In this document: one piece after another, positions 10,657-25,171 of the stretch
Position numbering within the stretch: position 1 is the stretch's first letter
Layout of the letters: the number at the start of each line of letters is the position of its first letter
NCBI GenBank assembly: GCA_037903355.1
Contig: JBAJFE010000009.1
Location: 558,001-622,000 of the forward strand
Reading direction: 5' to 3'
Source of the DNA: Trichuris trichiura
Taxonomy: Eukaryota; Nematoda; Enoplea; Trichinellida; Trichuridae
DNA: 64,000 nt
Notes under the pieces: generated by a model
The model's database searches: none
The model's input: only the letters and a program-made list of their open reading frames with translations
What the model was told of the DNA's origin: nothing
Program-made: the position numbers and the translations under genes

Positions 10657-13600
10657 CTGCGAAGATAAATGAAGAACCACGTATGCACCGGCTGGCAAGA
10701 TAAGTTCACTATTCCAGTTATAGAAATTAGGGTTAATATATTTTCAATACTTAAGCGCTACGCACCTATCTATAATCGTTTCATTAGCAAATCGAAGATG
10801 ATAGGTGACAACAACACTGCAACTGAATCTCATTAATAGCAGCTTGCTTTCAGGTTTCTAGCATGCAACATTTGCTGTTCCTTTCAGGACAGCCGTACTA
10901 AGGCTATGAGAACGTAACATGACTAAACATCTCAAACAGTAGCATAAAGTAAAGCAGAATTAAATTGAAAAAAGAAAGAGTTTAATAGTCAACCTGATTA
11001 CCCCATTCAAACGATTCAAATTTCTGCTTCAGGGAAGGAAACAAAAGAATAAACTGCACTTATATGTTCGTGGACCTTTAAGAAAGGAGAAAGTAGCAAT
11101 CTATCCTGACATTTGGGCAGTTTAAATAGAAACGGTTGGAGCATATATTCATAATTCGGGAACGCAGAATAATGAAATGCACTTCGCCATAAGAACAACT
11201 TTCCTGTATACGAAAGTACTCATCCAAAGCAGTAATTGATTGACTGCAGCGTGAATATGGGTCGGCTTGAAAACCACCGTTAAAAATGATTGCTCCACTA
11301 CGCTCGAATTAAATTCTTCCAGGCTAATGCCTTCCCAATAGGGAACAGCGAAAAAACAGAACTCATTTTGACATTATCGCAACTGCTATCGCCTTTTACG
11401 AATAGATACTTTCTTCAAAGGCAAACAAAAATCGGCATTGTTAGTTGGTCAAATGAAATGCAGCAGTTCAGTCGCCTACTTAAGTGTAGACTGAGATTTC
11501 AGATTAACTGCTTAAGGCACCACTTTATCCTTGCGCAACCATACACTAGCTTTCACATAAATTTTAAACGCATTAGCACATGCTGACCCAGTGAGCTGCG
11601 TTTTCAAGGTCAAACCTTTGAGGTAATCTACACGTAGGCCATCTTACAGCTACCCGTCTGAAAATAAGGTTACCCGTATTTCCGCTAACCACGTGAAAGG
11701 TCATTGGGTAAAGGGACCACAGACTAGACGTGCAGAAAGATTGCGTCTTGCATTACTGACGACGTAGTAATCGCTAAAAATAAGACAACAGACGAGCATC
11801 GCTTGACGGCTTCTAAATGACATAGTCTGAGTTTGAATAATCAATTTTTTTAGAAAGAAAGCAAATGGAAAGTTACACTTTCTCCTGGGGTGACAGAAAG
11901 CTTTCCTTTGCTATTCCGTCACATGCCAAAATTAGCAAATTCTCTGCGCATAATCCTGACACTTTGTAACACTTCAGCAAAGGTGACGTAAAGTTGCGCT
12001 GCTACCAGAGTGAACGTCTGAGTACTTTTGAAGATAATGGTATTATTTAACCTATGAAAACCTTCCCTGCCATGGTCGCAATATCATGTGCGCAACCACA
12101 GGAAATAACAAAGATGAATAGACCTCAGAAAAGCGTTCACTTGTCGAGTACTAAGTTGAGCTGCTCTATTACTCTAGCTTTGTTATACGAAAGAACCTTT
12201 GTTGCACAAGAAAATGCGTAATGTTATAACATTGACGGCAACACAAATGGAATTTGAAGAAGGCAAACAATGGCTGATGTTCACGGAATTTCTAAATGCC
12301 TTAAACTGGAAATGTTTTGTAGTTGTTTCCCTATTTTAGAATGCTACCAAATGGCAACAAAGTTCAAGTGTCATCTTTGTCTTTGCTAAAGCAGTATGCA
12401 GAATTTTATGCTTTTATCCATCTTTACCTAGGACCTAGCAGAATCGACAAGGCAATTAGCGCGGGATACCTTTGACGACAAGACATCATCAAATCGCCTC
12501 TTCAGGTTTCCTGAGTAATGGGCATGACGCATCAAGGCAAGACAGCTGGCAGGTACTGAAAGCAAATTTTTAAAGCAGGCAAGAACTTCACAAATTGGTG
12601 CTTAGGTCACCATTCGTGCACTGATAATGAAGATCCTGTGAGCCTTTGGCAATGTACGATACTGTGCATAAAGTGTACGGCGGCTTGCAGTTTATTTTTC
12701 CACAGCTTCCATCCATGGTGAAGAACCACGCCTTACCTAAAGGCGAAAGACCTAAAGAAAAAAACAGTTATCCGTTCTTTGGATGTTCAGTTATTCTAAT
12801 TATCACATTGGTTTGGATGACTAGATATAACCTCCCTAATCTGTTCCATGAATTTTTGGTCCACACGCCCTTCAACGGCGTCCAGAACAGACATGAAAGG
12901 AATGAAGACGCAGAGCACAGCATTAAATGGCAGCATCATTCTTTGGATGAAAGCAAGCAGTGCTTAGTAGCAAGTTTCGTTTGGAAGGTGGACGCGGATC
13001 AGTAGCACTAATGTGGACACTCACCTAAAGAAATGTCTCAAAAATAAGCGATAGTAATTTCAAACTTGGCTATAAAAGAAAGGTAAACTGGTAATAAAAA
13101 CATGTCTTTTAATTAGAGCAAAAAAACTGAAAGACATCGCACAAGGACAGCATGCATCCAATTTGGGGCTGCTGCAAAGGCATCCGCTCAACAGATGATC
13201 GGCAGTTGGCCTCCTCCGATAAACTCGCAACTGAATGTGGTTGGACAGAAGAGAACAGGGGAGACATACATGCTCACAGAAAGAATACAGCCATTTATAA
13301 GAACGTCTCCCCAAAATAACTGGTTAAATGAGTGACTTACTGACCTAAGGCACCCTGCGAAACTTGATCTTCTGATTCAGTGAATGAAAGTAATGCTTCA
13401 GCTCTCCTTCTGGGGCGCTGTTTGTCAACCGGCTTCCGTCACATTTGTCTTCGTCTTCAGGCCATTTCCTACAGTTCCTTGCGTCATAGATCATCACGAA
13501 GTTTCAGGCGCAGTCATCATTACTGCTTATCATCAATTCAATAATGTATGTGGGACGCAATAAAACTGAGCTTGCGAATATTTTTCCGAAAAATGGGAGG

Positions 13601-16600
13601 TTATTTTAAGTAATTTATCTCCCAAATCAGCGTTCACCGGTGTTAACGATAGCACATCATTTTCAGCGCTATGAGGTCACCTTAATCTGATGATCATGCA
13701 TACAGCCCTCATGACATAGAAAATGTAGTTTCATCTGGAAAGAACAATTTTGCTCGCCACTTAATGAGTTGAATTATCCTACTTCGAATGAAAAAAAACT
13801 TGTCAAGCATTATTTTAACATCATATGCATGATCCTTTACCGGACAGTCTTTGCTTGAACAGCTTTCGGATATTCGTCAAAAGCGTCGAGGTCATTTTTA
13901 AAACTTTGACTTCGTTACCTTAATTTTCTTCTGGAAGAAAATGTGCCCTTAGCTTCGCTTGTAGGCTCTTAGACTTAAACTGCGGACATTTTATTCTCTT
14001 TTGCAAGATGCTGCAAAACCTTACTTACATGAGTGCAGTAAAGTTTTGGCCTGCAGTTGTGCCCTTCTGCGGAACGCGTTAAAGGAGGCTTGTAACACTT
14101 TTGTAAAGTTTCCCACTAACCAAAGAAAATAGTTAACTCCCGCTGACGTAAGGGCGACATGTAGCTTCTCAAAGATAATAAAGAATACAAAACGTAAAGT
14201 GCTTAAGCCGAAACAGCGTCTAGCCATTTGGATAATTGCCTGAAATTTTTTTAAAAAATAAACAGACCTCCAACGGTCGCTTCGGCTATTGAAATCCCAC
14301 CATAGCGCTGGACGAGCTGTTACAAAGCGCTATAATTTTTGTTCTCTCAAACTTCAATGGCATTGGACTATTGTATTTTCCCTCTTCTCACGATTGCTAG
14401 TTAAATAATCAGCAAAAATATAGAAATAGAGTAAACAATAGAAGTTGGATTGAAAATGAAGCTTCTTCCAACAGGTGTGTGAAAGAACATAATGGTGACA
14501 CGAAACGTTAAACGTTTCTTTGGCAAAGCTTTTGGGAAATGCCGGCTCCCGTCTTTAAGGCATTTCTTCAGAACAATAGAAGTTCTTATAACTGTCGATT
14601 TTCAAAGGACCAGTGGTGATCAGCCGCTTGTACTATGCTATATGCACTTTGGGCGGCATGTAATCGGCGGTAGAAGAAGCAAAGTTGAAAAACTGATTTC
14701 TTCAAAAGGCGTTAAAAGTTGGGATCTTTCCGCCGAAGCGCAACAAACAAAAAGACTCCTAGTAAGAAGTATTTTTTCAGCTCAGCTAAGAGAAGCGTGA
14801 TTTACAATCGAAGAAAAGATCAAATACTGCATGGCAACGGAAGTGGTTCAACAATTGCATTTACAGGACAAATTCAAGGCTCTCAAGAGAAAATGATTAT
14901 AGGATATCACTCAAAGAATATTTAATGTGCTCTATGAGGGCAGAACAAATCAAGAGGCAGTGTTTTACAGCAAGTGACCCCACGTTAGCTCTCACTGTCT
15001 TAATAACTGCGGCTAATAATAGTTATACTGTTCTGAATGTGAATGTTTGAAACTAACAAGCAGCTCTTCTCTTGCCATATTTGCCACCGAAACTCATGCC
15101 GACAGAGCAGACGCATCTTCATTCCATCAGGACTAATAAATCCATGTTCGGGACTGGTTTGTCTTACGGAAGTTGGCTTTGTGCATCAGACGATCAAACA
15201 GGCACCTTCGACTCAGCGATGAGTTAGACGATACGCTTGGTCGGTGAACCGATTTGTTCTTTGTAATTCAGAACCATAAGTAACCAAAAATGTGTGCCAA
15301 CGTTTCGGCTCGACCAGGTAAGGATGTCTGTAAGGCTGGCAGCGGCAAATCAAGGATGGTCAAAATTAGAATTAAGACAGCATCATTTGCAGTTCAACTA
15401 ATTTTACAATTCGATTTCATGATCTAAATGGCAAAAATCTGCATAAAAGAAAAGAACGAAAATAAATGACCACTTTACAACTTATCTTTTACGACTTACA
15501 ACTTAGACACACGCATATGGCGCTTTAGCAACAGTATCCTTGTTAAATTCCGCAACCACTGCTGCCGCGACATTTTGCAGGCGTGTCGAATAATCACCTA
15601 TCAGACGAGTTGAATTCGAGCAGCGCTTTCCCCGTGTATACTGTGCTGGCTAATCCACAAAAGACAGAAGGACAGCTTTAGACTGCATTATTAGCATACA
15701 AACTGAATAGCCCTGACGTCGTGTCCATATTAATAGTTTGTGAAGCTTGTATCTTCCAGTCTTCCAGCCGAGTTAAGAGTACTCACGTTTACAGCACCAA
15801 GTTAGGGCAAATTCGGGAACGGCAAACCCGAGCACTTGATCATTCAGCGCAAAGCCAGTTCAAAGTCAATACGGTGCGACTCATCTCTTAAGAGGCTTAA
15901 GGGGATTGTCTATGTCTAGCATTTCAAAAAGTCAGTCATGTCATCTCGTCAAAGCTTTCAAAAAATAGCCAAAGCGCGTGACGCCATGTCTATGACATTG
16001 ATTAGCATCAAAAAGAGAAGTACGTTAAGACAAATAACTGATCATTACGTATATCATATATCATCACAAAATTATAAATAGGATACACGCAACGAGATAG
16101 TATCAGCCTGTTGCACTCGTAACTAGTTTTTAAGGGAAGCGATTGGACGCAATTTCGTGTAAGTTACAAAGAATGCGTTATCATCTTATCTAACACTCAA
16201 TTTTGGACGGGAGATAAGAACCTTTTATTAATACAAACGCAGAACGAGTAGAACCCTGTTATCCGTATCGTACATGTTAGCGCAAAAAAAGTACTTATGT
16301 AATCAAGAGATTTCATTTGTTGATGCTACCTTCGTAAACATACGGTTAACTTTTAGATGAATACGTAGTTGCACGTACTTACACTCATCATCTTACTTAT
16401 CAGGTTTCCATATTTAGAAGTTGCCAAAGGGGTTTTATCCCCTGAGGCGCAATAGTGCTTTGTAGGTCTTTGAGAACAAAAAAAACGTGGCTAACCTGAA
16501 TCTTTCTCATTAATAAGTTATCAAACTTTGAAACAGCAAAACGTATGATGATGGAAATCATCAGAAACTGCCGAAAGTTTACAACAGTCTTGGGGAGCTT

Positions 16601-19600
16601 CACCTTTTGTCATTACGCTCTTTGAAAACGGCGAAAATCGGTTGGTAGGAAACTCAAAAGTGGCGCTGTCCTTTTCGTTCACCGCCTTACGCCTAATGGC
16701 CTAAATACCTCATTCTTTCGTGACAAATGTACAACTACCCATTAAAAAGAACTGCTGAATTTCAGGCAAGTAGATATATGACTTTCTGGACGATTTTACC
16801 AGACCTGCCAACATGCGCGCGTTTCAAAAAAAGGTTACATTCTCATTAATCCTCTTATACAAATGAAAAACTCAAATGGAGCGCTGTTTTGAGGGGAGGA
16901 AATCAGAGAACCCATTTTTCAGCGTGTGTTACTTTCGCAGTTTTGACCCCCCAGAGCATGCCTGCCAATGATCAGTGTCAGGAGAACTCAAAAGCTTCTA
17001 AACAATTTTGGAGCAACAGGCAGCCGAAATATGCACAGGAACGAAAACGGGTAAGCAGTATATCTGGCGATGCAAACTTCGAAAGTCTTTAAAATACAGC
17101 GAAACGAACAGGCGGGCCCTGAGACGTTCAGTCAAAGGAACTTAATAATTTTCTAATAGTTCAATGACTTAAAAAAATCCCATATGAAGCATCATTTAAT
17201 AAGCAAGAAAAATGACCGAGCGAGAATGCGTTCTATCTAGCGAAAAGAACATCCCAAACTGCCGCAACCGAATTGCTTTACGTAACTTACATAAATGGGC
17301 ATATAAGGAAATATTTGCATAGAACACTTGTGCTAATGTCACACACGCTAAGATTCTAAATCAGGCGAACCAGTCTCCAAATAATGTCGTGCATTTCATT
17401 CCCTCTGGTCAGCTAACGCTTCTCAGACCTTTGGCTGTGAGCGGCAGTACAATCAATCGTAAAATCAGGACAGCACAGTGACGGAAAAAGTGAAACACAG
17501 AAGCGACAATTTAAATCATTCACAACAGTATTAACTCATAAATAGACCAGCGAAAGCCTAATAAACTTATTCGCCCCAGCGAGTATCTTTAACGAGCTAA
17601 ACCTATGTCGCCAACAACATTTTGACTTTGAGAAGCCCATGATACTCAAAAATTCACTGTAAGCTCTTCGAAGCTCGGAATCACATGGAGGGAATCGCAA
17701 TAATTTCCCATTAAAACAATGATAAATCGACTTCTATTCGTCCATAAAAATTCTACAGCTGCCGGACCTGTGTGACCTCGAAAGTGTCAGTATCTGACAG
17801 TCGAAAGTTTGGAAAACTTCAGTTCGACTGTCTGTCCTGCCAAATCCCAGTGAGCAAGTAATCATTTTATTAAAAGCACTTTTATTAATCTTTTCAATTG
17901 TTGTCAGCGTGAGAAAACTTTTCTTTCTGCCGTTGTCACCTTTGAATAAGTGTATGAAAGAGACAGCTGCATTTTCAAGAAGCAATTGGTTCGCTTCAGG
18001 TTGCATAAAAAGCTTTTACTACAGGCGCGAAACTTTATCAGACTTGAAGACGATGCTGCAACATTTGCCTGATCAGCACTTGTGCCAACTACCTCAGAAT
18101 ATAGTTAAGCTTGCTCAACGTCAAAGTTCACTGCAAAACCGTCGCTACGGTACTTTCAAGGGGCAACATGGAGCTCAGCTTATAATAAGCAATCGATGAG
18201 AGGAATCTCGCCAAAAGAAGCGTTGAAAGGAATCTTGCCAATTGGTTTCACAACAAACGATTACGTCTGTTCGAAAACTGCCGGGTGAAAACGTTTCAGG
18301 CTCAATTCGATGTTAACTGCCACACATGAAATACGCATGTTCCTATCGAATACAACTTTTGCTCGTAAATTTAATATTGGCGCGAAGAAGCTACGGTAAT
18401 GACGAAAAGCGGAACTAAAAAAGAACAGCGCTCCTTTCAGCAGTATTAGTCAGTTAACTGCGTTCCTCTTTAAGAAGTGGGTAAAAAGTGATTTTTTGCA
18501 GCACGCCGTAACACGCTACAATGTGTAAGAAATGCCCTTGTCTGCCTGCTCCTTACGATCTGTCACTGACGATCAGACTAGAAGACTTTTGAAAGCTTCG
18601 ACAACCATCTATCTAGCAAACAAACAGGCAATAAACCGTTGCGTTACTCGCACCATTGTACATAATGGAAATTCTTGGCATTACACAAATTGGCAAGCAG
18701 TTAATTTTACCGTAAGGACCAATGCGTGTAATTTGGCGAAATGCAAAAACTTCAGAAGCAGCTCATTAGAAATAGCAAAGTGAAGACGAACAATTTAAAA
18801 AAGGTCGTAGACAAAGTCTTTACGCTGTTAATGGAAATAGAACAACTGCGATGGCCCGCGCATTAAAGTTTCAATTGCCAGTACAGTTTTTCCCGTTGAA
18901 AATGTGCACATCTTACTTTAAAACATTGAAGTTCATTAGGGGAAAGAAGCCTTATTATAAAATAAAACTTTATGGTCTCATTCCTAAAAGCACTATTTTC
19001 AATAAGATTGCATTGGTTCAAATTATCAGACTGGAATGGGAAAAGGTTCTATCAACCGAATATTGTTGACTGTAATGTTATTGAGACCCGCTTGTACTAA
19101 TTTGCAGTATACAACTCTCAATTCCAATCAGCAGTCTGGTTTTCTCTATTGCAAATTCTATCACAGTAGCGAGCCATTGGTGGTGTTGCACTAATTAACA
19201 CATCATTATTCAAAGATTCAATGAACGTTATGTTCGCAGACGAATGAAAGAGTCTTATTCTCATAAATTGGCCGCAATGGATCTTGCGACCACCCAACGG
19301 AATTCTTGAAACAGGAGCGTGAAATTTACAACTAGCTGAAGCTTCGATGACACAGAAGCATAGTGTTGCGTAAATTGAAAGGCTACAAGCCTCCGTATTT
19401 GTTGAACGCTTGAAAGAAACAGAGGTTTTACAAGGTAAGAAAAAATGGGAACTACTATGCTTTCGAGAGTCATCTTGTCCCGTCGAAATATTGCGGGTTG
19501 GTGATTCACAAACGGCCGTGCTGCCGCGCCTTGTCTGAAATTGTTTTCACTTGTTGTCGCGTAAGTTAATTAATCTCTTCATTTTATCGGAGAGAAGCAG

Positions 19601-22600
19601 TTTGCTGCAATGTTTTTTTTGAACAATCGTATAGAAACAAAATTAAAACTAACGTTAGTACTCTACAGCTACTTAAGCCTAAGGGGCGAAAAATGCGCAT
19701 TATTAATATTACAAAAAAGACGAATGATTAAGAACGCGTAGAGATAGCGTTACGTGCATGCAGAAGATGGCGTACCTGAAAGGTAGCTTTACGAATAAAA
19801 TGACAAATCTAATTTTCAGTATACGTTATGAAGTGAATATATCATCAGAGATATCAACAATTAACGCGAAGTAGATGAATGAACACTGTCTCGAAGGATT
19901 AATGAATAGGCTTGTAAGAGCACAATCAATTAACGCTATAGGCACAACCTAACGCTTTTCACTGCTTTTAAGATCAGAGAAGTGAGCTTCAAGCTGCTGG
20001 AAAGGAATCTGCTTGGCTAGTACTACTTCTGAAAAAATTCAGTTTTTCATTTGACCTAATAAAAGGCGAGACAATACATGTTTAAAAAGTGACGATACGC
20101 ATTCAGTTATAGAAACTTTTGTGAGCAAAAAAGTCTTTGTGCCACAGTTTTTCAATCTTTTTCACACCAGCACCTCCTAGATGTCGTCGCCTTACAGTGG
20201 GGAGAGTTCCAATGTTTGATTGACAGGGTAGCTTAGAAGGTTGAAAGCAATGATTCAATCATGAGCACCTTCTATTTTAGGGTTCTTTGAAGTTTTAGAG
20301 CTGACAGAAGCTACAACTACCATAGTGTGGTTCAACGTAACCCTCCACTTTTCAAAGCTTCTTTGAGAATTACTGCTCTAAGGAAACGATTCCCTAATTA
20401 AGTTGACAGTTACTCCACGGCATCATACTGCTGTATCTAAAAATTTTAGAGCGTTTAACCTGCCAATATGCAAAGGTCAAAATTTCCGTATTACGCTTAA
20501 TTCTATGTTTTGGTAAACTTCAACGTAAATTATGGACGACGTATACTAAACGGTTTCATTTTTTAAAAGCCGACTTGCATAGATTGAAAACAAATTAAGG
20601 TTTTCGTTATTTGATAGCGCTGTCCTCCTGAGGTGTTGAAAAGAATTATGCAAATTCACATTTAAAAGAAAGGAGAACTACGCTTAAAGTCACGGAACTT
20701 AAAAAAGCAACTCATATTTTTGATCGTCTCAGATAAGTCGTAATGGTTACAAAATTTTTACGCTACATGCGTGGTCCTGAAATCTGCGGCTATTTCACGA
20801 TAAAAGTTTGCAGCACGTCCAAATAGTAAGAATGGCCTGGTCTGCGAATAAATATTAAACTATTTGTCTGAACTCAAGCTCTTCAGTTCTCTTCAGTTGA
20901 GGCAAATCCTCGGCACCTAATGGCAGGAAAGAAAAACAACAGCAAAGCAGCTGTCAGTACGGAATTTTTAAAAAGATTTATTGCGCACCTGAAAAACAAT
21001 GACAGTACTATTTACCCAGAAAGAAAACACCATTAACAAAGTTTAAGTGCAAAAAAATTGGATCAACCTACGACAATGGCTGACAAAGCTGTGCACGCGC
21101 TTGACACTGTTTAAGGACTGCGCGGGCAAGAACTTTCTTAACACTTCTAGCAAAAGTTGTCTGATATGTAAGCTCTGCCATTAAAGGTAAATGGTATTCA
21201 TGATTTCCGTGCGAAAAACTTGACGAAAACTAGAAGCTACCGTAAGAAAAGCGCCAAGGTGATTAAAGGAGAATACTGCCGACAGTCAAACACTAAGCTA
21301 CTTCCTGCGCGTTAGGAGCTTGTTTTATATCTTATGGGAGCTAATTTTTCGCGCCTGTTCATCTAATAGTTCAAACATTCCTTCAGTAACATACTTCTAA
21401 AACGATTCCGTTTCAAAACAACGACCAGTCGTAGAAAATCTAGCTTTCCCCAGGGGGCACAGTGGAGCCTATGACGTACAAGACAGATTCTCTCCAGGAA
21501 GTAGTCGCGTCAATAACAAGGACAATCCTAAAAACTAGGGTCGGCTTTTGTTTTCCTAGCCAAGTTGCATGTAAACTCATTAACATAGCGGAGGCAAAGG
21601 TTTCCGTGCTGATGAAAAAGTGAGGCACTTACCCCATGAGCAAACTGCCTCGACTTGAAGTCTTGAGGGGTTAAGCTAACGCAGCGCTGGCAGAAGGACG
21701 AAAGGGGCAATATCCCAGATTCAAAGTAAACACTATTTAATCACGAAGACCAGAGAGTACCCCATCTCTAATAACTGCTTATTCGTCAAAACTAAATTAA
21801 AGTTGATTAAGCTCACCAAGGAGCCAAAATGCGACAATATTACTTACCTCAAACATAGGATATTTACTGTTTGCAATGATCTGCCGTTTTGGAACTTCCC
21901 CATTACAACAGGCAACTGACTGCTACCTTAAAAAAGGGAGAAGAAATGTTGCCGCGCGAATTGACAATCGGTAACCTGGGATCTTTTGAAACCAAGACAG
22001 ATTACGCAAAAAACAAAGCTACAGCAAGACGAGTAACTACCAGCTCTTATAAGAGGATTATAAGGATCCTTATAGGACTCTTATAAGAGTACATTTTGAA
22101 TCAGCTTTGAGAGAAAGCAAAAGTCGAAGGAAAACACATTAATTACGATCAGCTTAGAGATACTATACAAAACCTCCTTGTACACGGTAGGCTGAAGGAA
22201 AATAAATTTTTGCAAAATCAGTGCGTTAAGGAATGTCGCCTTGCGCATCAAAAAAATACTGTATGCTCCAAATTCGCTGAACGTTTTTTTGTTAAAAATA
22301 CTATTTTTCAAAAACACATTTATTTTCGCTGTGCAGCTAACGTATGTCGATTTGTATCGTTCGCTCGTTGACTGAACGTGTTAATATGCCCCCTTAAAGG
22401 TTGTAAGCCTTCAAAGCATTGCCATGCCGCGAGTTGACTGCTTTCCTACGTCTAGACGTTCTGTACTCGACAGTTGCACTTGTAAGCCGTTGAGGTTAGC
22501 ACTAGGCGAGCCTCAGAAAACAAAAACGTTATTAACAAACGACTCTGCACAAGGCCAGTGCTTAATGGAGTCTCAACTTCCTTTTATGGGCATTTCTTTC

Positions 22601-22720
22601 TACTAGCAAGATTTCCAAAGTTTAATAACATCTTCTTTTTTCTTAACGGAGCACCTTGTTCCTATTTTTTTGTGGAGTGAGATATACTGTACTTTTTTCG
22701 GGTCTATAAAAGAAACATTG
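10657..22720. other. 12-kb gene-poor block
   Basis: I found no gene I can support on either strand. The longest frames (for example 12646-13005 + and 14492-14800 +) lack recognisable domains and good splice context. The missing 5' exons of the ShKT gene could lie in the left part on the minus strand, and regulatory DNA for either neighbour is possible. A 46-bp near-palindrome sits at 22044-22089. Confidence 0.4.
22044..22089. repeat. 46-bp near-perfect palindrome
   Basis: Both ends read ctcttataagag and the centre is ataaggatccttat. Only four base pairs, flanking the centre, fail to match. It could form a cruciform or bind a dimeric factor. It lies about 630 bp upstream of the start of the plus-strand RACGAP1-like gene. 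Confidence 0.8.
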
Positions 22721-25171
22721 ATGGATGAGGCGAAAAGTGTGCTTCAAGTTGCCGTCCATTTGGTTGCCCGTCTTGACAATATTACTGCTCTTTTTGAGAA
22801 AGGTGACTGTTCCACTAGTTGCTATTATCGATGGCGTCAATGCGATTTCATTTTAGACCTGCTTTCCTCCATCCAATTCACAAGAAATGTAGTACATCGC
22901 TGGGATGCCTCTTACAAAGAGAATCAAGCATTAAGCTCACTGGTTACAAGCTATGAAAAAAATCTAGCTGTGATGAGACAACATCATCGGGAAGTCAAAG
23001 GAAAATTGGTTGAAACCAGGTTGACTTTGCATTTAGTTATGCTAATGGGTTACTGCAGCATTGTTTACTTCAGATCACAAATCGCGTCCTTGGTTGTTAA
23101 GAAAGAAGAGATCTTGCGTGAGAAGCACTTACTTGTAAGTCGTATGCTTTGCGCAACCGTTTGAAAATTCAATTTTCGTTTGAGGAAGAGCAGTTAAGTG
23201 AGCTGCGCGCCTTGTTGGCGGAGTCAAACAACTTATCTGAAAAAGGCAGAAAACGTTTAGAAGTTTTGACTTCCAATACGACTTCTCTTTCGTAAGCTTT
23301 TGCTGACTTATCATAAGGAGCGCATGACGATTTTTGCATCTCATTAAGAAGCTCTGAACCTGCATCAGATCCATCGTTGGCTGAGGCTGATTTCGATTTA
23401 ACTGACGACAGCTTATTAGAAGAAACAGTGGTTCTACAAGAGCAGCAGTATTTTACAACTATAACTTGGGGGCGTATCAATAATCGTAGAACCATAGGAA
23501 TTCGAGCCATGTTTCAAGAAAACGCAGTAGCAGCTTGAGCAATCATGATTCCAACTCCGCAAAAGCTCACGATGCTGAAGAAGCAACATTCAAGCATTAC
23601 AAGCTCGATTCAAGCATCAAGCCAAACGTTTGTTCAGTATACGTAATGTTTATGCTACAAGAAAAGTATGACGTTTAAGATGAAAAACGATGAAGGCACC
23701 CAAGATGATCCTGCTCTGTCCATCAGCAGTGTTTCTCTGGGAAGCTCATTGAACAGACGCCTCTCCGAATGTGGTTTGCATGTAGGAAAGACAGTCGTAA
23801 CAAAGGACCTAACTCCTTTCAAAAGTTTGCCAGCCATTAGCAGGTGAGTCTTCTTTTGCAGCATAGCACGACATTACTGGACGTATGTTAGTAGTCCTTG
23901 GCGTGTTTTGAGCAAGAAACATTTTTTCTTTCCCAAAACGGTCTTCTTTGGCGAAACGTGCGAAGTTTGCTCGAAAAGGATAGGCTTTGCCAAAGTGATG
24001 CTTCGATGTCTTGGTACATTATGCAAATATGCTAATCAGATGTAGGTTTATTTACAAGTTTTGGTTCCCGTTAGATTGCGGAGTCAAAATGCATCAGCAG
24101 TGCAGAGACAGTGATTTTCAAAATTGCGTTCCTCGGGTGGCGAACTTTAAGTGCCGACGTAGATTGATGGACTACATTCCACCAAGGGAACCATTTATAC
24201 CAAAAATGGTTATTGATTTGGTGAATGAAATTGAATGTCGCGGTCTTGATTATGCCGGCCTTTATCGCGTTCCTGGGTATGCTTATAGGCCATTTTAGCA
24301 TCTTATTTTTCCAATTACCGCCCTTGTAGACCAGAGTCTAAAGTGAAGAATTTGTTGTACAAGTTTCTGTACGAACGTGGACGCCCTAACGTGGTAGGGC
24401 ACATAAACATTATTAATCTTTTTTTATCTACGTGAACAGTTTGAATATAGCGAACGATCAGCGATGTGGCAGTGCTTACCGGATGCTTGAAAAAGTTCTT
24501 CCAGCAACTCGTGGAGCCATTGATACCATTCACATCACGAGATGAATTCATGAGCATTGCAGTCCAAGATATTGGTTTGCGCGCCCAAATGAAGCGCATA
24601 CATAAAGAAATTGTCGAGTTGCCATTGCCAAATCAACATACGTTGGCTTTTTTGTTGATCCATTTGCAAAAGTGCACATTTTCTTTAGCAATCCACGGTA
24701 ATTTTCGTTCATTTGCTTCAGAGTTAGCGAACGCAGTGAGACGAACAAAATGACCATTTCCAATTTGGCAAGAGTTTTTGGACCAACTGTTGTTGGCACT
24801 TTCTCGCAAGCAAACATTTCGCTGTCAGATATGTTGAACGAAGCGGCTAAGCAAGAAAAGGTTAGCTAAAGCTATACCTAAGGCAACTGTGACGTGCATT
24901 ATGTCATCTGCCCGCCTCTTGGCGTCAAAATACGCAAATCTTGCAGGTCATGACGTTGCTTTTGTCTCTGCCACGTCAATATTTGATGCAGTACATAGAC
25001 TCGAAGAAGGCAAACCGTTTCAGAGCCGATGATTTTGACTTACCGGGAACATCTCGAGGTAAACAGTTTGCAAAATTTTAATTCAGCTCACATCTTGCTT
25101 ATAATTCTGCAGACTGCAGTCCATTGCTGACAGAAAAGAAAACTCTGACGTGGACTAAGCCAGAAAATTAA
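22721..25171 (+). CDS. RACGAP1/CYK-4-like Rho GTPase-activating protein (diverged paralogue)
   Basis: Fourteen exons: 22721-22802, 22857-23019, 23074-23134, 23185-23291, 23349-23447, 23498-23636, 23662-23843, 23892-24013, 24075-24276, 24330-24393, 24451-24671, 24722-24860, 24947-25058, 25113-25171 (stop TAA). Total 1,752 nt, 583 residues, all phases consistent. Order: N-terminal coiled-coil region; a C1 zinc finger with H288, the pairs CEVC and CLDC, then H325, C328 and C336; and a RhoGAP domain with the arginine finger at R383 (GLYRVPG), TGCLKKFFQQL and NLARVFGPTVV. RACGAP1/CYK-4 is the GAP subunit of centralspindlin, which acts on Rho/Rac at the cytokinetic midzone. Exons of 82, 163, 61, 64, 221 and 112 nt have exactly the lengths of exons in the minus-strand gene at 29125-31831, so the two are inverted duplicates. 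All catalytic and zinc residues are present, so I call it functional. ATG 22721 gives the same first-exon length as the paralogue. Confidence 0.87.

Noticed and set aside
12646..13005. 119-codon plus-strand frame
   Set aside because: No recognisable domain, splice context or conserved copy; its length is within what chance allows in 64 kb.
13345..13490. Minus-strand Cys/Trp-containing stretch that looked like a ShKT exon of the neighbouring gene
   Set aside because: It has too few cysteines for ShKT, lacks an acceptor in the right place, and its frame meets a stop before the good donor.
24915..25030. Alternative 3' end of the plus-strand RACGAP1-like gene using the acceptor near 24882
   Set aside because: The acceptor before 24947 gives the conserved LLLSLPRQY block and an exon of the same length as in the paralogue.
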